From a virus, in IMG/VR virus record IMGVR_UViG_3300017725_000016, positions 1 through 41,016 of that record: a DNA stretch of 41,016 nt, one strand, 5' to 3'. This document shows, piece after piece, positions 1 through 4,100 of this stretch. Below the pieces are notes generated by a model that did not search any database, was not told where the DNA came from, and saw nothing but the letters and a program-made list of their open reading frames with translations. The position numbers and the translations under genes are program-made. Within the stretch, counting starts at the first letter, position 1, and each line of letters starts with the position of its first letter.

Positions 1-99
1 ATACAATTAGCCAATGCCTTAAAACCATACAGTGAAAACAAAGACTATTCTAAGATACTTATTAAAGTAATTAGATTTGTCGTAATGAGGAATACATAA
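1..99 (+). CDS. 3' end of glucosaminidase gene (duplicate of 40894-40992)
   Basis: The first 99 bases encode the last 32 residues and stop codon of the glucosaminidase gene that is complete at 40474-40992. The reading frame begins exactly at base 1 (ATA CAA TTA, Ile-Gln-Leu) and ends at TAA 97-99. The stop overlaps the lysozyme start as TAATG. It is a fragment only because the circular genome was opened here, and it should not be counted as a separate gene. Confidence 0.9.
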   Translation: MQLANALKPYSENKDYSKILIKVIRFVVMRNT

Positions 100-123
100 T
101 GAAACCAAACTTTGAAGAGTACC
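1..123. repeat. Terminal direct repeat, left copy
   Basis: Identical over 123 bp to 40894-41016. It covers the last 33 codons of the glucosaminidase gene and the first codons of the GH24 lysozyme gene. The repeat shows that the sequence closes into a circle. Because it lies inside two continuous genes, it reads more like an assembly overlap than a packaged T7-type terminal repeat, but the sequence alone cannot decide this. Confidence 0.95.
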
Positions 124-563
124 ATGAAGAAATGACAAAAGCTCATATCAAATCTGAAGAGGGTTATAAGCTAGAAGCCTATAAATGCACCGAAGGATAC
201 TTAACAGGTGGATATGGACACAGAATTATGGACGGAGAAGCTATACCTTCTGATAAAGCAGGTTGGGAAGCTATCTTTAATGAAGACTATAAAACAGCTA
301 AAATGGGTGCAACAGAACTTGTAGGTAATAGTGAAAATTTACGCCCTCAAGCGTTTGGTCTTATTATAGAAATGGTATATCAAATGGGGACTTATGGTGT
401 CTCTAAGTTTAAGAAGTTTCTTTCTGCTCTTAATCAGGAAGAGCCAGACTATGTAGAAGCGTCTAAGGAGATGTTAGATAGTAAATGGGCTAAACAAACG
501 CCTAACAGAGCTAATAGAATGTCTGAAAGAATGGCTGAAATAGCTACCAAAATATTTGGTTAA
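99..563 (+). CDS. GH24 endolysin (T4-lysozyme-like muramidase)
   Basis: The protein has 154 residues, close to the 164 of T4 lysozyme. Residues about 19-43 carry the GH24 catalytic block: Glu, eight residues, Cys, five residues, Thr (EGYKLEAYKC then TEGYLTGGYGH). T4 lysozyme has Glu11, Asp20 and Thr26 in the same spacing, so the Asp position is Cys here; E-8-(D/C)-5-T is a recognised form in phage endolysins. It should cut the glycan strand between MurNAc and GlcNAc at lysis. No signal peptide or anchor is visible, so it needs a holin for export. The start is fixed by the TAATG overlap with the upstream glucosaminidase, and both are probably transcribed from the promoter at 40439. Confidence 0.9.
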   Translation: MKPNFEEYHEEMTKAHIKSEEGYKLEAYKCTEGYLTGGYGHRIMDGEAIPSDKAGWEAIFNEDYKTAKMGATELVGNSENLRPQAFGLIIEMVYQMGTYGVSKFKKFLSALNQEEPDYVEASKEMLDSKWAKQTPNRANRMSERMAEIATKIFG

Positions 564-612
564 AAAATCTGAAATGGTATACGATATATCGGCACTGTAA
601 TTTTCCCCATTG

Positions 613-659
613 CTTGATTTTTGGTATATCCAAACGACAATAAAACTAGGAAAATCAAG
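613..659. repeat. Inverted repeat with nested palindrome
   Basis: CTTGATTTT at 613-621 is perfectly complementary to AAAATCAAG at 651-659. Between them, TTTGG-TATAT-CCAAA forms a second, smaller palindrome at about 620-634. Such nested symmetry in a non-coding control region could bind a dimeric repressor or the integrase, or form an RNA hairpin. Function is unknown. Confidence 0.45.
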
Positions 660-778
660 GGTTTTTAAAGGCTCTTATAGGACTTTATATCCTTTGTAAC
701 TTTCAAATCTAAACTTTTGTTTTTATTCTGTCTTTGTTTGTGCTCTGGTCTATTTTATTTAGAATGACTATTAATAGT

Positions 779-798
779 TAAAGTTCCCATTATAGAGA
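779..798 (+). promoter_or_regulatory. Phage RNA polymerase promoter P1
   Basis: TAAAGTTCCCATTATAGAGA matches the motif found seven times at transcription-unit boundaries in this genome (TAwAGTwCCCnTnnTAGAnn). By analogy to T7/SP6 promoters, which end in TATAG, transcription probably starts at or near the G of TAGA. This copy has T rather than A before CCC, as does P2. It would transcribe the 34-residue ORF at 876 and, by read-through, the ribozyme region. Confidence 0.75.
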
Positions 799-875
799 TA
801 AAAAGCTCAACTCTATCTATATACTGGGTAGCTACTCACTAACTTATTAATTAAAGAAGGAAGGAAGCAAACACA

Positions 876-980
876 ATGAACGCATGGGATAGGCTCGGCT
901 TCTTTATAGATGACCACGCAAGAGCAATAACAATAACTCAAACAATCATAATAATTATTTTGTTATGTTTTATAATATAA
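876..980 (+). CDS. 34-residue membrane peptide
   Basis: A 34-codon ORF starts with MNAWDRLGFFIDDHARAI and continues into an uninterrupted hydrophobic stretch of Ile, Leu, Phe and Cys to the C-terminus, consistent with one membrane helix with the N-terminus outside it. A strong purine-rich ribosome site (AAGAAGGAAGG, 856-866) lies upstream of the ATG. It stands alone between promoter P1 and a terminator at 988-1024, so it is a monocistronic unit. I do not recognise a family. Small membrane peptides at this position could alter the host envelope or exclude other phages, but that is only a guess. Confidence 0.6.
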   Translation: MNAWDRLGFFIDDHARAITITQTIIIIILLCFII

Positions 981-987
981 TTAAAAG

Positions 988-1024
988 AAGCAGGAACGGC
1001 TAACACGCCGCCGCCTGTTTTTTT
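988..1024 (+). terminator. Rho-independent-type terminator after the 34-aa ORF
   Basis: CAGG (991-994) pairs with CCTG (1014-1017), and CGGC (997-1000) with GCCG (1007-1010). The loop is TAACAC and there is a small internal loop. The stem is followed by seven T (1018-1024). It should end or attenuate transcription from P1; read-through would be needed to reach the ribozyme-associated genes. Confidence 0.75.
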
Positions 1025-1200
1025 CCTTTTTAGAATGATTATAAGTTGCAACAAGGTGCGACAAATCGCACATGCTATTAATGCAACAAAGGATAAAAAG
1101 CATTTGCAATTTAAAATTAGGTATGATTTAAGAAGATATGTTTTTAATTTTTCAAATTTTAAACTTTCAGAGTTTGCAAGATTTACTGAATATAAATAAT
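1025..1200 (+). other. Non-coding, repeat-containing stretch
   Basis: No gene seen. A perfect 6-bp hairpin GTGCGA-CAAA-TCGCAC (1056-1071) is flanked by direct repeats TGCAACAAGG (1047-1056) and TGCAACAAAGG (1082-1092). The arrangement could suit integrase arm sites or an operator. No tRNA 3' end, which would mark an attP core of the type used by integrating pelagiphages, was recognised here. The rest is very AT-rich. Confidence 0.4.
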
Positions 1201-1204
1201 CTTT

Positions 1205-1320
1205 GAGCCTTCGGCGGTTAAATCCTTTTTTAGGATTATATCTGCACAGAGTTGATGTCTAAGGACGAAGGGAAGCCCTCTTAGCTTGAAGGCGATTGCT
1301 GACGCAAAGTAGGTCAAGCT
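1205..1320 (+). ncRNA. Structured RNA segment upstream of the first ribozyme
   Basis: Several hairpins can be drawn one after another. AATCC/GGATT pairs at 1221-1237. CTAAG (1259-1263) pairs with CTTAG (1280-1284) around an inner AGGG/CCCT stem (1269-1279), with a GACGA bulge. CTTGA (1285-1289) pairs with TCAAG (1314-1318) and encloses TTGC-TGAC-GCAA (1296-1307). The last helix ends next to the hammerhead that begins at 1323. No known riboswitch or ribozyme family fits. It may be a regulatory RNA or part of the leader of the gene at 1401. Confidence 0.4.
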
Positions 1321-1322
1321 GT

Positions 1323-1385
1323 TTTTGTTTGTCTCTAGGTATTCAGCCTAGACTGATGAGCTCCAGTAGAGCGAAACAAACAAAA
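1323..1385 (+). ncRNA. Hammerhead ribozyme, type III (HHR1)
   Basis: All parts of a hammerhead are present. Stem III is TTTTGTTTG (1323-1331) with CAAACAAAA (1377-1385), 9 bp. The cleavage triplet is GTC (1331-1333), with cutting between 1333 and 1334. Stem I is TCTAGG (1334-1339) with CCTAGA (1347-1352), loop TATTCAG. The core CTGATGA is at 1353-1359. Stem II is GCTC (1360-1363) with GAGC (1369-1372), loop CAGTA. The second core element GAAA is at 1373-1376. No mismatch is needed. Cleavage would leave a downstream mRNA with a 5'-OH and the stem I hairpin at its very end, 67 nt before the ATG at 1401. The 3' strand of stem III is also the A-rich leader of that gene. Confidence 0.93.
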
Positions 1386-1391
1386 CAAAGG
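1376..1391 (+). promoter_or_regulatory. A-rich translation leader, copy 1
   Basis: ACAAACAAAACAAAGG is the shared leader found upstream of three early genes (also 2065 and 2471). It supplies the Shine-Dalgarno AAAGGA for the ATG at 1401. In this copy the A-rich part is also stem III of HHR1, so ribozyme folding and ribosome access may compete. Confidence 0.65.
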
Positions 1392-1400
1392 ACAATAACA

Positions 1401-1760
1401 ATGGACAATCCATATACAGAAAATCTTGCTGACTTTGGCTACAGAGAGCAAGACGAAGCAAAAGACATTTTTGAAGCGTGGAAGCTGAACGGCTTACCTA
1501 GTGATTTTGAAAATGACGGCGTTAAGTTAGCTTTCAATAAAAATTCAGGTTATGTTTTTTTAACTAATTCTGAATATCAAGTTGCAATGTGTGACGGCGA
1601 TAAAAAATTATATTCTTTTTATAGCTCACCTTATGAAGGCAAAGAAGGGAGCTTTGAAGATTTAAAAGAAGAATATGAAGACATGAACTCAGAAGACAAA
1701 GAATGGTTTTTTGATGTCGCTGAAAATATCAACAGACAACAGGAGCTTACTAATGGCTAA
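1401..1760 (+). CDS. Acidic hypothetical protein (119 aa)
   Basis: The start at 1401 (MDNPYTENLADFGYREQDEA) is preferred over an upstream in-frame ATG at 1296. The longer version would translate straight through the hammerhead at 1323-1385, while 1401 has AAAGGA at suitable spacing. The protein is strongly acidic (about 28 Asp/Glu against 11 Lys/Arg), has no signal peptide or membrane helix, and has an aromatic centre around YVFLTNSEYQVAM. No family was recognised. Small acidic early phage proteins are often inhibitors of host enzymes, sometimes DNA mimics, but nothing here proves that. It overlaps the next gene by 8 bp, implying coupled translation. Confidence 0.75.
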   Translation: MDNPYTENLADFGYREQDEAKDIFEAWKLNGLPSDFENDGVKLAFNKNSGYVFLTNSEYQVAMCDGDKKLYSFYSSPYEGKEGSFEDLKEEYEDMNSEDKEWFFDVAENINRQQELTNG

Positions 1761-1923
1761 ATTTATACACCCTAAAATAAGACGTATGCAAAACGCCGAG
1801 AGCGTGGAGAAATACCAAGACGAGCAAGACCGAAAGCAATTCTTTGCAGACTACAACAAAGAAAAAGACAGAACCAAAAAAATTGAGATGTTAAGAACAG
1901 CAACTCAAAATGCTTGGATATAA
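1753..1923 (+). CDS. Small basic hypothetical protein (56 aa)
   Basis: It begins MAKFIHPKIRRMQNAESVEK at an ATG inside the end of the preceding gene, with AGGAG (1741-1745) upstream. The protein is rich in Lys, Arg, Glu and Gln, is predicted to be helical, and has no membrane segment. The 8-bp overlap with the gene before it indicates translational coupling. A longer frame opens at 1711, but it overlaps the upstream gene by 50 bp and lacks a ribosome site, so 1753 is chosen. No known family. Confidence 0.65.
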   Translation: MAKFIHPKIRRMQNAESVEKYQDEQDRKQFFADYNKEKDRTKKIEMLRTATQNAWI

Positions 1924-1925
1924 AT

Positions 1926-1997
1926 ATGGGTTTATTCATATTTACATTTTTAATGATTGCCTTTTTTATTTGGTGGTCAATTTCTGCGTTTAAATAA
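1926..1997 (+). CDS. Putative 23-residue membrane peptide
   Basis: Two bases after the previous stop, a 24-codon frame encodes MGLFIFTFLMIAFFIWWSIS and three more residues, which is essentially one hydrophobic helix. It has no clear ribosome site and would depend on re-initiation from the upstream gene. Its stop at 1995-1997 lies just before the type II hammerhead at 2002. The composition resembles the other membrane peptides in this region (876, 2094, 2494), but so short a frame could be chance in AT-rich DNA. Confidence 0.35.
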   Translation: MGLFIFTFLMIAFFIWWSISAFK

Positions 1998-2001
1998 ACA
2001 A

Positions 2002-2060
2002 GAGCGAAACAGGGCGGAGCTTCCGCCTTGTCTTGAGGTTATGCCTCAACTGACGAGCTC
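2002..2060 (+). ncRNA. Hammerhead ribozyme, type II (HHR2)
   Basis: Stem II is the open stem: GAGC (2002-2005) pairs with GCTC (2057-2060). GAAA follows at 2006-2009. Stem III is CAGGGCGG (2010-2017) with CCGCCTTG (2023-2030), loop AGCTT, with one G-U pair. The cleavage triplet GTC is at 2030-2032, with cutting between 2032 and 2033. Stem I is TTGAGG (2033-2038) with CCTCAA (2044-2049), loop TTATG. The core CTGACGA is at 2050-2056. All three stems and both core strands are complete. Cleavage would leave a 5'-terminal hairpin on the mRNA for the membrane protein at 2094. Confidence 0.92.
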
Positions 2061-2064
2061 GTAA

Positions 2065-2084
2065 ACAAACAAAACAAACAGGAG
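2065..2084 (+). promoter_or_regulatory. A-rich translation leader, copy 2
   Basis: ACAAACAAAACAAACAGGAG, nearly the same as the leaders at 1376 and 2471, provides the AGGAG ribosome site for the ATG at 2094. Here it lies just outside the ribozyme and should be unstructured. Confidence 0.65.
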
Positions 2085-2093
2085 ATAACAACA

Positions 2094-2378
2094 ATGATTG
2101 ATTTTATAATTTATGGAATAGTTGATAACGGCGTGATGATTTTAGGTGCTATGACTGGCTACGAGTTGGAGCGGTACTTACCAAAAAGACTTCAAAAAGG
2201 TCTGGGTGCTGTCGTAGGTGCCGGACTTGGGAACGCTTGTTCTGATTTCTTGGGCGGTGCTTCTACTGCGTCTTGGGATTTAGCCTTCGGCACAGCTTCA
2301 GGCTGTCTAATAGGTTTAATATTCATTCCGTTATTGGTTTACATTGGTAAACTTAGAAGAGCACACAAAACAAAATAA
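2094..2378 (+). CDS. Small integral membrane protein (94 aa)
   Basis: The protein has a hydrophobic N-terminal segment (IDFIIYGIVDNGVMILGAM), a charged turn (YLPKRLQK), a Gly/Ala-rich middle (LGAVVGAGLGNACSDFLGG) and a C-terminal hydrophobic helix (ASGCLIGLIFIPLLVYIG) followed by a basic tail. Two or three membrane passes are likely. AGGAG lies 9 bases before the ATG. The family appears to be an uncharacterised one that I associate with marine phages and bacteria; no function can be assigned. The stop codon at 2376-2378 abuts the first base of the type I hammerhead at 2379, so the two evolved as one unit. Confidence 0.75.
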   Translation: MIDFIIYGIVDNGVMILGAMTGYELERYLPKRLQKGLGAVVGAGLGNACSDFLGGASTASWDLAFGTASGCLIGLIFIPLLVYIGKLRRAHKTK

Positions 2379-2439
2379 GCAACACTGAAGAGACTTGAAG
2401 AGTCGAAACAGGGCGGACTTGTGCCGCTCTGTCTGTTGC
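2379..2439 (+). ncRNA. Hammerhead ribozyme, type I (HHR3)
   Basis: Stem I is the open stem: GCAACA (2379-2384) pairs with TGTTGC (2434-2439). The core CTGAAGA is at 2385-2391. Stem II is GACT (2392-2395) with AGTC (2401-2404), loop TGAAG. GAAA is at 2405-2408. Stem III is CAGGGCGG (2409-2416) with CCGCTCTG (2424-2431), loop ACTTGTG, with one G-U pair. The cleavage triplet GTC is at 2431-2433, with cutting between 2433 and 2434. The GAAA plus stem III 5' strand is identical to HHR2, suggesting shared origin. It starts on the base after a stop codon, so the ribozyme body would remain as the 3' end of the upstream mRNA. Confidence 0.93.
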
Positions 2440-2443
2440 CTTT

Positions 2444-2463
2444 TAAAGTTCCCATTGGGAGCG
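2444..2463 (+). promoter_or_regulatory. Degenerate phage promoter P2
   Basis: TAAAGTTCCCATTGGGAGCG matches P1 exactly over its first 13 bases and then departs from the TAGA consensus. It begins 10 bp downstream of the HHR3 cleavage site, so a transcript started here would have nearly the same 5' leader as the cleaved one. It may be a weak promoter or a decayed copy. Confidence 0.5.
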
Positions 2464-2470
2464 GAGCAAC

Positions 2471-2487
2471 ACAAACAAAACAAGGAG
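2471..2487 (+). promoter_or_regulatory. A-rich translation leader, copy 3
   Basis: ACAAACAAAACAAGGAG is the third copy of the leader upstream of early genes and contains the AAGGAG ribosome site for the ATG at 2494. Confidence 0.65.
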
Positions 2488-2493
2488 TATAAC

Positions 2494-2625
2494 ATGAAAG
2501 ACACTATTCAATTAATTGGTGGCGTTCTTGGAGCGTTGCTGTTCGTTGGCACTATGTGGGCTTTGGCTTGGGTAGGTTGTGCAATGAGTGACGCTTGTTG
2601 GTATGCTTATACAGGTCAACTGTAA
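2494..2625 (+). CDS. 43-residue membrane peptide
   Basis: The ORF begins MKDTIQLIGGVLGALLFVGT and has one long hydrophobic helix (about residues 6-32) ending in a short polar, aromatic tail with two Cys. The start at 2494 is set by AAGGAG in the leader at 2481; a longer upstream frame would read through HHR3. It is followed one base later by the next gene. Size and shape are like a small holin or another membrane effector, but no family is recognised. Confidence 0.65.
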   Translation: MKDTIQLIGGVLGALLFVGTMWALAWVGCAMSDACWYAYTGQL

Positions 2626-2626
2626 T

Positions 2627-3187
2627 ATGAGCGGAGACCATCAAAGACGTTATGAGATATGGCAACAGCCAGAAACTCGACTGCGTTTTTTATCTAGTGA
2701 AGAATGGGCTTTTGATAATAAGATAGCTCAAAAATGTTGGGGTCACTGGGAGCTTGGCACTTGCGATTATAAAGCCGCAGGTGTGAGCGAGGCAGACTTC
2801 AATAAATACATGGAGATAAGACGCAGGTATCTTGACTGGGAGCATAAGGGTCAAATGGCTTTTCTTTATAGAAGAGACAACGATTGGCAGGAGCTTTGTA
2901 AAAAGTATAATCTTGCAGACTTACCTTATGAATACCGAGAAGAGAAAAAGCGTGACAATCGAAAAGAGCTTCAACAAATTATCCTTCAAGCCGTAAAGGA
3001 TAACACACTGAAGAAGAAGCCATTATTGGCTTTTCTTAGAACTAATAATCCTGACCTTAATTCGTCAGCGATTAATAGGCAACTTAACAAACTACTCAAA
3101 TGTAGAGCTTTAGATATAGACACTAAGTTCAAGACGAAGCGGTACGTTATTATGGGTGCGTACTTTAGCTCACATTACATTAAGTAG
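2627..3187 (+). CDS. Hypothetical protein with C-terminal winged-helix-like region
   Basis: The start at 2627 (MSGDHQRRYEIWQQPETRLR) directly follows the TAA of the preceding gene; a longer frame from 2588 would overlap that gene. The 186-residue protein is basic and has no membrane segment. The last 70 residues (from about ELQQIILQAVKDN, through KKKPLLAFLRTNNPDLNSSA and INRQLNKLLKCRALDID) have the pattern of a winged helix-turn-helix, with a predicted turn at NPDLNSS and a wing near KFKTKRYVIM. Lying immediately upstream of the integrase and closed by a terminator, it is a candidate regulator of lysogeny or of integration. The fold is inferred only from the pattern, and function is unproven. 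Confidence 0.7.
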   Translation: MSGDHQRRYEIWQQPETRLRFLSSEEWAFDNKIAQKCWGHWELGTCDYKAAGVSEADFNKYMEIRRRYLDWEHKGQMAFLYRRDNDWQELCKKYNLADLPYEYREEKKRDNRKELQQIILQAVKDNTLKKKPLLAFLRTNNPDLNSSAINRQLNKLLKCRALDIDTKFKTKRYVIMGAYFSSHYIK

Positions 3188-3195
3188 TGACTGGG

Positions 3196-3242
3196 GACGA
3201 AGGCGTGAGATTAACACAGACAATCACGCCTTTGTCTTTTTT
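3196..3242 (+). terminator. Strong terminator before the integrase
   Basis: GACGAAGGCGTGA (3196-3208) pairs with TCACGCCTTTGTC (3224-3236) as a 13-bp stem with one G-U pair and a 15-nt loop, followed by TTTTTT (3237-3242). It separates the early small-gene region from the integrase, which has its own ribosome site downstream. Confidence 0.85.
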
Positions 3243-3263
3243 AAAATAAACAAAGGAGCAATT

Positions 3264-4052
3264 ATGAAACTTAGACAAGTATATGACAAGCAAGACTGGG
3301 AAAAGTGCCAGTCTCAAAGAGCGTTGTCTGTTATAGATATAATAGGCAACATAGAACCTAAAAATGTAAATGATGAGCATATTGAAAAAGTTAGAAATAG
3401 ACTTGAAAAAAAAGGTTTATCAGGTGCTACAATTAATAGATACTTAGCGTCTTTATCTAAACTTTTAAAGTATGCTCATAAGCGTTATACAATTTTTAAT
3501 ATGGAGCGTATGCCGCACATTGAATGGTATAAAGAGAGCAAAGGTAGAATAAGATATATAAGCAAAAAAGAAGAAGCTAAAATTATTGAGCTATTAAAGG
3601 ACTCAGAATATCTGAGCCTTTATCTTTTTCTTATGGATACTGGAATGAGATTGAGCGAGGCACTTTCATTTACTAAAGAGGATATTCAAGAGCTTGGAGA
3701 CAAAACTTATATAACTTTATATGGTACTAAAAATGGAGACACTAGAAGCGTTCCATTAACAGACAGAGCCAAGAAACTAGGAGTCAATACTTTTAAACAT
3801 TTAGATTATTGGAAAGCTGAGAACACTTGGAAACAGTTGCGTAAAGACATGGGACTAGCAAATGATAAGCAATTTGTTATTCATGCTTTACGTCATACTT
3901 GTGCGTCAAGATTGGCTCAGTCAGGTAAGATTGAGTTACACATAATAAAAGAATTATTAGGTCATAGAAGCTATAATACGACTTTAAGATATAGTCATTT
4001 TAAACCTAGTAATTTATTAGGAGCGGTGGACATTTTAAATAACTTAGATTAA
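3264..4052 (+). CDS. Tyrosine-type site-specific integrase
   Basis: The protein has 262 residues. An N-terminal SAM-like core-binding region (about residues 15-90, including a VRNRLEKKGLSGATINRYL pattern) precedes the catalytic domain. The catalytic set is complete: Arg in TGMRLSEA (about 127), Lys in GTKNGDTRSVPL, HALRH (about 205-209), His in LLGHRSY (about 233) and the nucleophile Tyr in TLRYSHF (about 242). It should insert the phage genome into a host attachment site. The ATG at 3264 is chosen for AAAGGAG upstream; a longer frame runs back through the terminator. An integrase just ahead of the RNA polymerase is the arrangement seen in integrating pelagiphages. The attachment site was not found. 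Confidence 0.93.
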   Translation: MKLRQVYDKQDWEKCQSQRALSVIDIIGNIEPKNVNDEHIEKVRNRLEKKGLSGATINRYLASLSKLLKYAHKRYTIFNMERMPHIEWYKESKGRIRYISKKEEAKIIELLKDSEYLSLYLFLMDTGMRLSEALSFTKEDIQELGDKTYITLYGTKNGDTRSVPLTDRAKKLGVNTFKHLDYWKAENTWKQLRKDMGLANDKQFVIHALRHTCASRLAQSGKIELHIIKELLGHRSYNTTLRYSHFKPSNLLGAVDILNNLD

Positions 4053-4069
4053 AGTACCCATTATAGATT
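4050..4069 (+). promoter_or_regulatory. Phage RNA polymerase promoter P3
   Basis: TAAAGTACCCATTATAGATT overlaps the integrase stop codon and lies about 30 bp upstream of the RNA polymerase ATG. It implies that the phage polymerase transcribes its own gene once the first molecules are made. Confidence 0.8.
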
Positions 4070-4100
4070 AACCACAACCATCACTTAAGGAGTGTTAATA

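Larger units (their letters stand above)
564..875 (+). other. 312-bp gap: AT-rich control region
   Basis: No convincing gene is present. It holds a 9-bp inverted repeat (613-621 and 651-659) enclosing a TTTGG/CCAAA palindrome, and a phage-type promoter at 779-798 followed by an untranslated leader to the ORF at 876. As the largest gap between the lysis genes and the early genes, it is the likeliest place for the packaged genome end and for host-type early promoters. I could not identify a convincing -35/-10 pair. Confidence 0.5.

Noticed and set aside
1290-1312. Resemblance to glutamine or c-di-GMP riboswitch pieces (GACGCAAAG, AGTAGG)
   Set aside because: Conserved blocks are in the wrong order or missing, and the expected stems cannot be formed.
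2050-2066. Reading HHR2 as a type III hammerhead with CTGACGA followed by GTAAAC
   Set aside because: The second core element would be wrong (no GAAA). The upstream GAGC-GAAA completes a perfect type II fold instead.
3191-3236. Possible fourth hammerhead before the integrase (CTGGGGACGAAGG and TTTGTC)
   Set aside because: The CUGANGA and GAAA cores are absent. The 13-bp stem followed by six T is explained as a terminator.
4050-4100. tRNA or attP core after the integrase
   Set aside because: No tRNA arm or CCA-end pattern is present; the segment is explained by promoter P3 and the polymerase ribosome site.
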